This document shows, one piece after another, positions 47,285-55,281 of a DNA stretch of 64,000 nt (position 1 is the stretch's first letter; the number at the start of each line of letters is the position of its first letter). The translations under genes were made by a program, and so were the position numbers. The notes beneath the pieces were generated by a model. That model saw only the letters and a program-made list of their open reading frames with translations. It searched no databases and was not told the origin of the DNA. Origin of the DNA: Paracoccus aminophilus JCM 7686 (GTDB lineage: Bacteria; Pseudomonadota; Alphaproteobacteria; Rhodobacterales; Rhodobacteraceae); assembly GCF_000444995.1 (NCBI RefSeq), contig NC_022041.1, forward strand, positions 1,462,001 to 1,526,000. Reading direction: 5' to 3'.

Positions 47285-47829
47285 GCGCGGGCGTCGCAAG
47301 GGGCAATGCCACCACCCGCCTCGGCCGGATCTGGCAGGATTGGCGCTTTCATCTCGGTGCGCTGATCGTCGTCGTGCCGGTTGCGTTTTTCCCGTCCTTC
47401 TTCAACCTCGCCATGATGGGCAGCGGCAAGGCGGGCTTGGGCGCGCGCGAACCGAGCGTGGTCGAGGTCGGACCCTTCCCGCTGCGCATCGCCGAATTCA
47501 ACACCGACGCCCCGATTGCGCAGGGCGTGGCGGGCGACCGCAAGGTCTTTGGCGTGGCGCTTTGCACGGGCTGCGAGGACCGCATCCGCGCCGTCTATCT
47601 GCGCGTGGGTAAACCGCGCTCGGTCCGGGCGGCGGGGGCGATGTTCAGCGGCGCGCCCGCGCGTCTGATGGGCGATGTGCAAATCCCCGGCAGCGCGAAA
47701 CTCGACGACGGGCTTTGGCTGACGGTCGAGGAATGGGACGGCTCTGTCCATATGGGCGGGATCTCGTTTGAGACCGCATCACCGGCGACGGCCAAATGGC
47801 TCGCCCGCAAAGAGGGAGGCCAGAAATGA
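47281..47829 (+). CDS. Membrane-anchored periplasmic protein, FpvH-like by position
   Basis: This 182-residue protein has one membrane helix at about 24-46 and a periplasmic domain. A CTGC pair (Cys95, Cys98) sits in GVALCTGCEDRIRAVYLRVGKPRS. ATGA overlap with the PepSY gene. I do not recognise a domain by sequence alone. Size, topology and position between an FpvG-like and an FpvJ-like gene match FpvH, a helper of the siderophore-reducing complex. The cysteine pair could hold metal or act in redox. Confidence 0.65.
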   Translation: MSAGVARGNATTRLGRIWQDWRFHLGALIVVVPVAFFPSFFNLAMMGSGKAGLGAREPSVVEVGPFPLRIAEFNTDAPIAQGVAGDRKVFGVALCTGCEDRIRAVYLRVGKPRSVRAAGAMFSGAPARLMGDVQIPGSAKLDDGLWLTVEEWDGSVHMGGISFETASPATAKWLARKEGGQK

Positions 47830-48146
47830 CCAACCGCATCCTGATCGCCACGGCTGTCCTTGCGCTTTCCGCGCTGCCTGCTGCCGCGCATTACCCCTTT
47901 TGCACCTGCGCGGCCAAAGCGGGCGAAATCATCTGCGAGGGCGGCTTTTCGGACGGCACCAGCGCAGAAGGCGTCAAGCTCGACGTGATTTCCTATGAGG
48001 AGGACGTGCTGGTTCCGGCGAAGTTCGACGCAAGCTCGAAGGTCAGCTTCCAAAAGCCCGAGGGCGAGTTTTACGTCCTCTTTGACGCGGGCCCCGGCCA
48101 TATCGTCGAGGTCGATTATCAGGATATCGAGGGCCTCGCGCCTTGA
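47826..48146 (+). CDS. Small secreted periplasmic protein, FpvJ-like by position
   Basis: This 106-residue protein has a signal peptide cleaved near residue 21 (LPAAA-HYPF). The mature part starts with His22 and cysteines 26, 28 and 37, then a beta-rich domain. The N-terminal His/Cys cluster suggests metal or disulfide chemistry. ATGA overlap upstream. It matches FpvJ of the P. aeruginosa fpv locus in size, export and gene order; I cannot name a domain. Confidence 0.65.
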   Translation: MTNRILIATAVLALSALPAAAHYPFCTCAAKAGEIICEGGFSDGTSAEGVKLDVISYEEDVLVPAKFDASSKVSFQKPEGEFYVLFDAGPGHIVEVDYQDIEGLAP

Positions 48147-48724
48147 ACCCTGTTGATGTGACGACCCCGGTGCTTGCCCCGACCCAGAGCGCCGTTCTGC
48201 CCTCATCGGGGCGGCGCGAAAGCCTTGCCGTTCTGGCCTTGGTGGTGGCGATCCTTGCGGGATCGGCGGGCGTGATCGCGCTTCATCGGCAGGACAGCGA
48301 CATCGTGGCCTTGCCCGAATGGCAGATTGATCTGCGCAGCGGGCTGAATGCGGCCGAGCAGGGCATCACCGCCGATCTTCTGACCGCCGCGCCGGAAATC
48401 CCCTTCCTGCCCGACAGCCGTGTCGAGACGCTTGCCGCCGAAGGCCTGCCGCCATTCACCACCGACGCCGCCTCGGCGGTGCGTGGCGGCCATCTCTGGC
48501 AAAAGATCGAGGCGGCGGATCGCCAAGCCTGGCTTGGGCTGCCCGCGCAAACCGATCTGGCGCGGCCGATGCTGCTGCGTCTTGAAGGCGATGCTCCGAC
48601 CGTCTGGATCGCCGCAAGCCCCGCCGCGACGGGCGATCTGAGCGATGCCTCGCTGATCGCCTCGGGCTGGCAGATGGTCGCAACCCGCTATGATGCCAGC
48701 GTCACTCGGAGGGATGTGCATTGA
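48143..48724 (+). CDS. DUF6162-like membrane-anchored protein, FpvK-like by position
   Basis: This 193-residue protein has one N-terminal helix (about 27-46, LAVLALVVAILAGSAGVIAL) and a periplasmic domain with FTTDAASAVRGGHLWQ and late RLEGDAPTVWIAA. The start is TTG, overlapping the previous stop (TTGA), with GAGGG upstream. I believe it belongs to DUF6162, known beside metal ABC transporter genes. It holds the FpvK position. Confidence 0.65.
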   Translation: MNPVDVTTPVLAPTQSAVLPSSGRRESLAVLALVVAILAGSAGVIALHRQDSDIVALPEWQIDLRSGLNAAEQGITADLLTAAPEIPFLPDSRVETLAAEGLPPFTTDAASAVRGGHLWQKIEAADRQAWLGLPAQTDLARPMLLRLEGDAPTVWIAASPAATGDLSDASLIASGWQMVATRYDASVTRRDVH

Positions 48725-49665
48725 GCCTGACACGACGCGGCCTGCTTGGCGCGGGGCTGGTCCTGCCCCTCTCGTCCCTGCCCTTTGCCCGCGACGCGCG
48801 AGCGGCTGGCTCCCAGCCGATCCGCATCGGCGTGACGCTGCACCCCTATTACTCATGGGTTGCCAATATCGCGGGCGAGGCCGGGGCCCCAGTCCCGCTG
48901 GTCCCCGTGGGCTTCAACCCCCATGCCTATGAACCGCGCGCCGAGGACATTCGCCGCATTGGCGCGCTGGATGCGGTGGTGGTGAACGGGATCGGCCATG
49001 ACGATTTCGCGGGCCGGATGATCGCGGCTTCGGGGCGGCCCGATGTCCCGGTGATCGAGGCCAATCGTAACGTGCCGCTGCTGCCCGCCGTCGGCGCTTT
49101 CGCGCGCGGCTTGGGCAATACGATCGACGGGCGCGTGGTCAATTCGCATAGTTTCATCTCGATTGCCGGGGCGATTTCGCAGGTGCAGACCATCGCGACC
49201 GATCTGGGCGCGCTCTACAGCGATCATGCCGCGAGTTTTGCCGAAAACGCCCGGGCCTATAACCGCCGCCTGCGCCAGCTCCGCGCCGAGGCTCTGGCGC
49301 AGGTCGTCCAAGCCCCCTCGCCCGAGTTCAAGGTCGCGACCATTCACGGCGCTTACGACTACCTCTTGCGCGAATTCGGCCTCGAGGCCAGCGCGGTGGT
49401 CGAGCCCGCCCATGGCATCGAGCCCTCGCCCTCGCAGCTGGCCCAGACGATCAAGAAGATCCGGGGCATGAATGTCTCGGTGATTTTCTCGGAATCGAAC
49501 TTCCCCTCGGCCTATGTCGAAACCATCGAGCGCGAAACCGGCGTCACCATGTATCCGCTCTCGCACATCATCCACGGCGAATATACCGCCGAGAAATTCG
49601 AGGTCGAAATGGCGCAAAACCTCGCCACCATCACCCGCGCCATCCGCGAGGCGGGTCAGGCATGA
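48721..49665 (+). CDS. Metal ABC transporter substrate-binding protein, FpvC/ZnuA-like
   Basis: This 314-residue cluster A-I binding protein has a twin-arginine-like signal (LTRRGLLGAGLVLPLSS). Likely metal ligands are the His in TLHPYYSW, the His in GFNPHAYEPRAEDI, the His in VVNSHSFISIAGAI and an acidic residue in SESNFPSAYVETIERETGV. The start is TTG with GGAGGG seven bases upstream, overlapping the previous stop. It would bind the ferrous iron or other metal released from the siderophore. It is shorter in the His-rich loop than ZnuA, so zinc is less likely. Confidence 0.87.
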   Translation: MSLTRRGLLGAGLVLPLSSLPFARDARAAGSQPIRIGVTLHPYYSWVANIAGEAGAPVPLVPVGFNPHAYEPRAEDIRRIGALDAVVVNGIGHDDFAGRMIAASGRPDVPVIEANRNVPLLPAVGAFARGLGNTIDGRVVNSHSFISIAGAISQVQTIATDLGALYSDHAASFAENARAYNRRLRQLRAEALAQVVQAPSPEFKVATIHGAYDYLLREFGLEASAVVEPAHGIEPSPSQLAQTIKKIRGMNVSVIFSESNFPSAYVETIERETGVTMYPLSHIIHGEYTAEKFEVEMAQNLATITRAIREAGQA

Positions 49666-50393
49666 GCGCGACCCTTGCGCTCCCACGCGGGCCGGGCATC
49701 CGCTTCGAAGGTCTTGGCCTGACGCTCGGCCGCACCCGCGCGCTGGAGAGCGTCGATCTGACGATCACGCCGGGCACGATCCATGCGATCGTCGGCCCGA
49801 ATGGCGGCGGGAAATCCTCGCTCATCCGCTGTCTTCTGGGCCAAATGCCCTTTCGCGGCACGATCACGCTCGATTGGCCGGGCGCGCCGGGCCGTATCGC
49901 CTATGTGCCGCAAACCCTGCAATTCGACGCGGGCCTGCCGATGACGGTGCTCGATTTTCTGAATGCGCTCGACAGCCCGCGCCCGGCCTTCCTGCGCCCC
50001 AAGGCCGCGACCCGCGCGCGGCTTTTGTCCCAGCTCGAGCGCGTCGGCATGGCGGGCAAGGCGGATCGGCGCATGGGCGCTTTGTCGGGGGGCGAGCGTC
50101 AGCGCGTCTTGATGGCCCAAGCCCTTGATCCCGCGCCGGATCTGCTGATCCTCGACGAGCCAATGGCTGCTCTCGACGAGGCCGGAGCCGCGCTTTTCGA
50201 GCGCCTCCTGACCGATCTGCGCGGCCAAGGCGTCACCATTCTCTGGATCGAACATGATCTCGATGCCGTGCGCCGCATTGCCTGCCGCGTGACCGCGCTG
50301 GCCCGCAAGGTCCGCTTTGACGGCCCCCCCGCGCGCGAACTGACGCCCGAACGCGCGCTTGACCTTTTCTCGCATCGAGGCCTTGCCGCATGA
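49662..50393 (+). CDS. Metal ABC transporter ATP-binding protein, FpvD/ZnuC-like
   Basis: This 243-residue ATPase has Walker A GPNGGGKSSL, Q-loop AYVPQTLQFD, signature LSGGERQRVLMAQAL, Walker B LLILDEPMAALDE and a switch His in WIEHDLDAVRRI. The family is that of manganese, zinc and iron chelate importers. ATGA overlaps on both sides. Confidence 0.92.
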   Translation: MSATLALPRGPGIRFEGLGLTLGRTRALESVDLTITPGTIHAIVGPNGGGKSSLIRCLLGQMPFRGTITLDWPGAPGRIAYVPQTLQFDAGLPMTVLDFLNALDSPRPAFLRPKAATRARLLSQLERVGMAGKADRRMGALSGGERQRVLMAQALDPAPDLLILDEPMAALDEAGAALFERLLTDLRGQGVTILWIEHDLDAVRRIACRVTALARKVRFDGPPARELTPERALDLFSHRGLAA

Positions 50394-51289
50394 CATTCGA
50401 GGCTTTTCGCCAATGGGTCCAGTCCTTGGCTGAGGCGGGCTGGCTGCCGGCCGCGCTGGGTTGGGGTTTTGCCGTCAATGCGCTGCTGGCCGGGCTGATC
50501 GTCGGGCCGATGCTCGGCTCTCTGGGCACGTTGGTCGTCGTCCGCCGCCACGCCTTTTTCGCCGAGGCCGTCGGCCATGCGGCGCTGACCGGCGTCGCGC
50601 TTGGCATTCTGGCGGGCGAGCCCTACACCAGCCCCTATGGCGCGCTTTTCGGTTATTGCCTGATCTTCGCGGTCGGGCTCGAATTTCTACGGGGCCGCAC
50701 CGGGCTGTCTGCGGATACGCTGATCGGGGTGTTTTTGTCGATGTCGCTCGCGCTCGGGGCGTCGATCCTGCTGATCCTTGCCGGGCGGATCAATGTCCAT
50801 ATCCTTGAAAACGTGCTTTTCGGCTCGATCCTGACCGTGAATGGCACCGATCTTGCGGTGCTGGCCGTGGTGGGGGCGCTGGTCACGGGCGTCACCGCCT
50901 GGCTTTACAACCGCTTCATGGTCGCGAGCTTTCATCCCGCCTTGGCGCTGGTGCGCGGGGTCCGGGTTCGCACGCTTGATTATCTCTTCGTCATGCTGGT
51001 GACGCTGGTCACGGTTGCCTCGCTGAAAATCGTGGGGGCGGTGCTGGTCGGCGCGCTGCTGGTCATTCCGGCGGCGGCGGCGCGCACGGTTGCGCGCGGC
51101 ATTCGCGGCTTTTGGTGGACCTCGGTCGGGATCGCCACTTTCTCGACCATCACGGGGATCTTGCTGCCGATGCAATATGATCTGCCGGTGCCCTCCGGCG
51201 CCGCGATCATCCTTGTCGCGGGCAGTTGCTTCCTGATCTGCGCGGCCCTGCGCGCTTTGGTCCCCGCCCTGAAAGGAGATTTCGCATGA
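50390..51289 (+). CDS. Metal ABC transporter permease, FpvE/ZnuB-like
   Basis: This 299-residue ABC-3 family permease has about eight helices. It shows GLIVGPMLGSLGTLVVVRRHAFFAEAVGHAALTGVALG near the N-terminus and RVRTLDYLFVMLVTLVTVASLKIVGAVLVGALLVIPAAAAR in the second half, the strongest family block. It forms the inner-membrane channel of the metal importer. ATGA overlaps on both sides. Confidence 0.92.
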   Translation: MTFEAFRQWVQSLAEAGWLPAALGWGFAVNALLAGLIVGPMLGSLGTLVVVRRHAFFAEAVGHAALTGVALGILAGEPYTSPYGALFGYCLIFAVGLEFLRGRTGLSADTLIGVFLSMSLALGASILLILAGRINVHILENVLFGSILTVNGTDLAVLAVVGALVTGVTAWLYNRFMVASFHPALALVRGVRVRTLDYLFVMLVTLVTVASLKIVGAVLVGALLVIPAAAARTVARGIRGFWWTSVGIATFSTITGILLPMQYDLPVPSGAAIILVAGSCFLICAALRALVPALKGDFA

Positions 51290-52185
51290 AATGGCTCTTT
51301 GGCCTTGCCGTTTTGCTGGCACCTGCCGCCCATGCTGAAACCCTGCTCACCGCCCATCCCGCCGCCGAGGCCTTGGCGCGTCGTCTGACCGAGGGCACGG
51401 GGATTGAGGTCGTCGCGGTCCAGCCCGATAAGCTGCCCCCCTCGCGCGTGGCCTCTTATCTCGCGGGACGGGGGCACGCCGGTTTGGACGAGGCGGCTTT
51501 GGGGGCCGATGCAGTCCTGACCTTCCGTTCCTTCTGGGCCGAGGATCCGCTTTACCCCGCCGCGCGCCGCGCCAATATCCGCATCGTGGAAATCGACGCG
51601 GCCCAGCCCTTGGACGAGCGCATGCCCGGCATGGCCGTCCTTGATCCGGCAGCGACCGAGGCCCCGCTTTATGCCGCCTTGGGGCTAGAGCCGATGCCGC
51701 CCGAGGGCGAGGAAACCGCGCCCTGGCTCTCGCCCTCGCGTCTGGGCGAGATGGCCGAGGTTGTGACCGGCGATCTCTCGCGGCTCGCGCCCACGGATGC
51801 GGATCAGCTGGGGCAAAACCTTGCGGGCCTCAAGCGCGAGCTTTTGGAGATCAAGGCCCATGCCGATCAAGCTTTGGCGCAGCGCGACAATGTCGATGTC
51901 GTGGCGCTCTCGCCGCAATTTGGCTATTTCGCCGCCGATCTCGGGCTCGATCTACGCGCCCGCCTGATCGCCGCGCCCGATGAATGGACCGAGGCGCGGG
52001 CGGATAAACTTGCCGCTTGGCTCGCACGGGAGGGCATCACCACGGTTCTGACCGCGCGCGCCCTGCCCGCTTCCCTGAGCGACAGGCTGGCACGTCAGCA
52101 GGTTCAGGTTCTGCTGCTCGACAGCACCGATTCCGGGGATCCGGCGGCGCTGATTGCCCGCAATATCGCGACATTCGCGAAGTGA
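51286..52185 (+). CDS. Second metal ABC binding protein of the operon, FpvF-like
   Basis: This 299-residue protein has a signal peptide ending AHAE and a ZnuA-like fold: HPAAEALARRLTEGTGIEV, LGQNLAGLKRELLEI, and a late GITTVLTARALPASL. It lacks the paired His ligands of the other binding protein; the equivalent loop reads RGHAGLDE. Two unlike binding proteins in one operon is the hallmark of fpvC/fpvF, where FpvF binds the apo-siderophore. It is the last gene of the operon. Confidence 0.8.
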   Translation: MKWLFGLAVLLAPAAHAETLLTAHPAAEALARRLTEGTGIEVVAVQPDKLPPSRVASYLAGRGHAGLDEAALGADAVLTFRSFWAEDPLYPAARRANIRIVEIDAAQPLDERMPGMAVLDPAATEAPLYAALGLEPMPPEGEETAPWLSPSRLGEMAEVVTGDLSRLAPTDADQLGQNLAGLKRELLEIKAHADQALAQRDNVDVVALSPQFGYFAADLGLDLRARLIAAPDEWTEARADKLAAWLAREGITTVLTARALPASLSDRLARQQVQVLLLDSTDSGDPAALIARNIATFAK

Positions 52186-52323
52186 GCGACCCCGGGCGCG
52201 GGCGCTGAAGGGCGCCTCTGCGTGCGGGCATCGCCATGGGCTATTAGGCGGAGCATCTGGCGAAATCTGGTGACGTGGCGGTAGAACGCCCCTAACCTTC
52301 AGATTTTTCAGGAAAGAATCTGG

Positions 52324-53082
52324 ATGATGTCTGAGCCTATCGCGACGCCTGTGCTCGATTTTGCCATTATCGGCATTCAGAAGGGCGGCACCACGGCGCT
52401 CCATCGCTTTCTGTCGAGCCATCCCCAGATCTTCCTGCCCGAACCCAAAGAGCTGCATTTCTTCAACTCCGACGGGGCGACCGACTGGGCCGTGCCGGAT
52501 TATCGCAAGCTCGAGGCCCATTTCGCGAAGGTGCCGCGCGAGGCGCGCAAAGGCGAGGCCACCCCGGCCTATATTTTCCATCCGCATGCGCTCTCGCGAT
52601 TGCGCGCCTATAACCCCGCCGCCAAGCTCATCACCGTCCTTCGCGACCCGGTCGAGCGCGCCTATTCGCATTGGCGGATGGAGCGGACGCGCCAAGCGGA
52701 GACGCTCGATTTCCCGGAGGCGATCCGGGCCGGACGCCTGCGTGTGGCGGAAAACCCGGCGCGGTTTTCCTATGTCGAGCGCGGTTTTTACGCGGCGCAG
52801 ATCGAGCGGCTGCTCGCGCTTTTTCCCGCAGAGCAATGTCTGTTCCTGACGACCGATGATCTGAAAACCGATCACATTCCCACGCTGTCACGCGTCTGGC
52901 GTTTCCTTGGCTGCGACGAAACCGCAGCCGCGCCCGAGCCACAGATGATCCGACCGCTTCTGAGCGACGAGACCCTCGCGCCGCTCAGCGATTGCGATCG
53001 CGGCTATCTGCGCGCGCTCTATCGCGAGGACATCCACAGGGTCGCGGCACTGATCGGTCGCGATCTTGACGGTTGGGGTTAG
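52324..53082 (+). CDS. Sulfotransferase domain protein
   Basis: This 252-residue PAPS-dependent sulfotransferase resembles heparan-type and rhizobial enzymes. The 5'-phosphosulfate loop IIGIQKGGTTALHRFL is at about 14-29. LPEPKELHFFN and the 3'-phosphate motif VLRDPVERAYSHWRMER follow. AGGAAAG lies upstream of paired ATGs at 52324 and 52327. It stands alone. It may sulfate a surface glycan such as the capsule or another small molecule; the target is unknown. Confidence 0.88.
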   Translation: MMSEPIATPVLDFAIIGIQKGGTTALHRFLSSHPQIFLPEPKELHFFNSDGATDWAVPDYRKLEAHFAKVPREARKGEATPAYIFHPHALSRLRAYNPAAKLITVLRDPVERAYSHWRMERTRQAETLDFPEAIRAGRLRVAENPARFSYVERGFYAAQIERLLALFPAEQCLFLTTDDLKTDHIPTLSRVWRFLGCDETAAAPEPQMIRPLLSDETLAPLSDCDRGYLRALYREDIHRVAALIGRDLDGWG

Positions 53083-53230
53083 GCCCCGGATTCGCGGGCC
53101 GCGATTGGCTTCTTGATGCGCGCACGGCTCTGGCGCACCTTCGCGCTGGTGTTTCGCCTCAAGGCTGACCCTCCAAGCGCCACGAACACGGGGGCATAGA
53201 TGGCCGGCGCATCCTACGCGCCTAGTCTCG

Positions 53231-53695
53231 TCAATCCCTGCCTTCCAGAAGAACCGGCCCGGCATGCCCTTCACCAAGTGCGTCGTTGGGATTTCGCAGG
53301 GGGCAATCCTGTGTCGAGAGACAGCCGCAGCCGATGCAGGTCGTCAGCTGATCGCGCAATCGGGTCAGGCGATCGATCCGATCGGTCAATTGCTTTCGCC
53401 ATCCCGCCGCGAGCCTCTCCCAGTCATCCTGCGTCGGCATGCGCTGATCGGGAAGCGTGGCGAGCGCCGTCTGGATTTCTTTCAACGGCACGCCCGCGCG
53501 CTGCGCGACCCGGACGATGGCGATGCGGCGAAGCACAGAGCGCTCATAGCGCCGGTGGTTCGCTGGTGTGCGCCAGCTTTGAAGCAGGCCCTCCTTCTCA
53601 TAAAAGTGCACGGTCGAGATGGGAACACCCGCCCGCGCTGCCACTTCGCCGACCGAAAGATCGCGCTTCGGAATCGGTCTCGGCTGCTTCTCCAT
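53231..53695 (-). CDS. soxR: Redox-sensitive transcriptional activator SoxR
   Basis: This 154-residue MerR-family protein begins its winged helix with LSVGEVAARAGVPISTVHFYEKEGLL. The [2Fe-2S] cluster motif C-IG-C-G-C-LSTQD-C uses Cys120, 123, 125 and 131, the exact SoxR spacing. It senses redox-cycling compounds. Its gene starts 10 bp from a SoxR promoter reading the other way, so it probably controls the MFS gene downstream of that promoter. Confidence 0.96.
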   Translation of the reverse strand: MEKQPRPIPKRDLSVGEVAARAGVPISTVHFYEKEGLLQSWRTPANHRRYERSVLRRIAIVRVAQRAGVPLKEIQTALATLPDQRMPTQDDWERLAAGWRKQLTDRIDRLTRLRDQLTTCIGCGCLSTQDCPLRNPNDALGEGHAGPVLLEGRD

Positions 53696-53704
53696 TTTCG
53701 CCCC

Positions 53705-53735
53705 TTGACCTCAACTATGGTTGAGGTTTTATCAC
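53705..53735 (+). promoter_or_regulatory. SoxR-dependent promoter with SoxR box
   Basis: CCTCAAC-TATG-GTTGAGG (53709-53726) is an 18-bp palindrome matching the SoxR box of soxS. It sits between a -35 TTGACC (53705-53710) and a -10-like TATCAC (53730-53735), separated by 19 bp. The overlong spacer is the mark of MerR/SoxR-activated promoters. Confidence 0.9.
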
Positions 53736-53764
53736 AATATGGAACTGCCAGAAAGGACCGTTCC

Positions 53765-54022
53765 ATGCTCTCCCGGCAAGCCAGGTTTCGTGCGATCCAA
53801 GGTGTTGTTTGCAAGTTGTCTTCCGGCAATGTCACGGGCGGCGGATCGCCGGGCCGGATATCGCGGACAGCGGATATTTCACTGGAGATACGTGATCTGC
53901 GGCAGTCGGATCACCCTGCGCGGCGCAAATCCAATGGCCTCCCTTTGCCGGGCCAGCCCTGCTTGCCGAGCGAACCGCCGCAATCTGTGCGAAATCCGCG
54001 CCCTTGTTCCGAGGCGGCCTGA
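53765..54022 (+). CDS. Short open frame between SoxR promoter and MFS gene (85 aa)
   Basis: An ATG with AAAGGA seven bases upstream opens an 85-codon frame that ends two bases before the MFS start. The product is Ser/Arg/Pro-rich and matches no family I know. It may be a leader coupled to MFS translation, a decayed gene, or simply untranslated leader. Confidence 0.3.
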   Translation: MLSRQARFRAIQGVVCKLSSGNVTGGGSPGRISRTADISLEIRDLRQSDHPARRKSNGLPLPGQPCLPSEPPQSVRNPRPCSEAA

Positions 54023-54024
54023 TC

Positions 54025-55218
54025 ATGCCGCGAACTCTAGCCCACACCGAGCCGTCATGGCCGCTGAAAGCGACATTGCTGGCGGTCGCCGCGCTTACCA
54101 TCATGTCGGGAACGGTGGTCTCTCCCTCGCTTCCCGCGATCCGTCAGGCCTTCGCGGGACAGAGCAATGTCGAGTTGATGAGCCGCATGGTCCTGACCTT
54201 GCCCGCGCTCTTCGTCGTCGTTTCGGCGCCGATCGCGGGGGCCATGGCCGATCGCTATGGCCGCAAACGCCTTTTGCTGGCGGCGATCCTTCTTTACGCG
54301 GCTGCGGGACTGTCGGGCCTTGTCGCGACCAGCCTGACCGGTGTCCTTTTGGGCCGCGCGATTTTCGGCCTCGCCGTCGGAGCGATCATGACGGTTGGAA
54401 CCGCTCTGGTCGGAGATTATTTCGCCCCCGGGGCACGGGCGCGTTTCTTCGGGTTGCAACAGGCCTTCACTCAGATTGGCGGCGTCGTCTTTGTTGTCGG
54501 CGGCGGCTTTCTCGCCGATGTGAGCTGGCGCGCGCCGTTTATCCTCTACGGTCTCGCCTTCCTCATTTTTCCTGCCGCTGTGGTTTTCGTGCGCGAGCCG
54601 GTCCGAAACCAGCCTGATCCAACCACGCCACAGTCTTCAGGCGGGAAGCAAAATTGGCTGATCCTGGCGCTGCTGTGCCTGACGACCTTTGTGGCGAATG
54701 CGTTGTTTTATACCGTTCCGACCCAACTCGCCTTCCACCTCAAAGAGCTTGGCTATCCCAATGCCCGAACGGTTGGCATCCTCATCGGTGTCTTCAATCT
54801 GATCGCGGCAATCTCGGCGCTGTCCTATGGCAAGCTGCGCAACCGATGGACGATCCCCGAAATCTTCGCCGCGGCATTCACGCTGATGGCCGGGGGAGCG
54901 ATGGCGCTGTCCTTTGTCGCGTCCTTTACCGGCTTGACCATAAGCCTATCCGTCATGGGGTTCGGGCTGGGCATGATGATGCCGAATATCATGGCATCTG
55001 CCCTTCAGATCGCCCAATTCGAGTTGCGCGCCAGAGTGACAGGTCTGGTCACCGCCTGTCTGTTTTTCGGATATTTCATGTCCCCGATCCTCAGCCAGCC
55101 CGTGATCGCCCAAGTCGGATATGACGGCCTCTATCGCACCGCCGGATCCGTCTATGCCGGTCTTGCGCTTGTTGCGGTGGGGATCATCCTGGGAAGCCCC
55201 CGCGCGGTTAAAGCGTGA
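54025..55218 (+). CDS. MFS drug-resistance transporter, probable SoxR target
   Basis: This 397-residue protein has 12 predicted helices. The loop 2-3 motif is GAMADRYGRKRLLLAAILLYAAA, and helix 1 contains MSGTVVSPSLPAIR, both typical of Bcr/CflA-type drug exporters. I chose the ATG at 54025; a TTG 21 bases earlier is also in frame. The SoxR promoter at 53705 reads toward it with no other gene of known type between. Efflux of redox-active drugs is the likely role. Confidence 0.88.
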   Translation: MPRTLAHTEPSWPLKATLLAVAALTIMSGTVVSPSLPAIRQAFAGQSNVELMSRMVLTLPALFVVVSAPIAGAMADRYGRKRLLLAAILLYAAAGLSGLVATSLTGVLLGRAIFGLAVGAIMTVGTALVGDYFAPGARARFFGLQQAFTQIGGVVFVVGGGFLADVSWRAPFILYGLAFLIFPAAVVFVREPVRNQPDPTTPQSSGGKQNWLILALLCLTTFVANALFYTVPTQLAFHLKELGYPNARTVGILIGVFNLIAAISALSYGKLRNRWTIPEIFAAAFTLMAGGAMALSFVASFTGLTISLSVMGFGLGMMMPNIMASALQIAQFELRARVTGLVTACLFFGYFMSPILSQPVIAQVGYDGLYRTAGSVYAGLALVAVGIILGSPRAVKA

Positions 55219-55281
55219 GGCGGGGGTGGTAACCTCGCGCTGACAGGATAGGCCACAGTCCTTGCTCGCCCGCCCCCCTTC

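Noticed and set aside
46049..52185. Reading the operon as a plain zinc (Znu) importer
   Set aside because: The PepSY reductase, three helper proteins, two unlike binding proteins and the adjacent siderophore receptor are not part of Znu systems. The binding protein also lacks the long His-rich loop of ZnuA.
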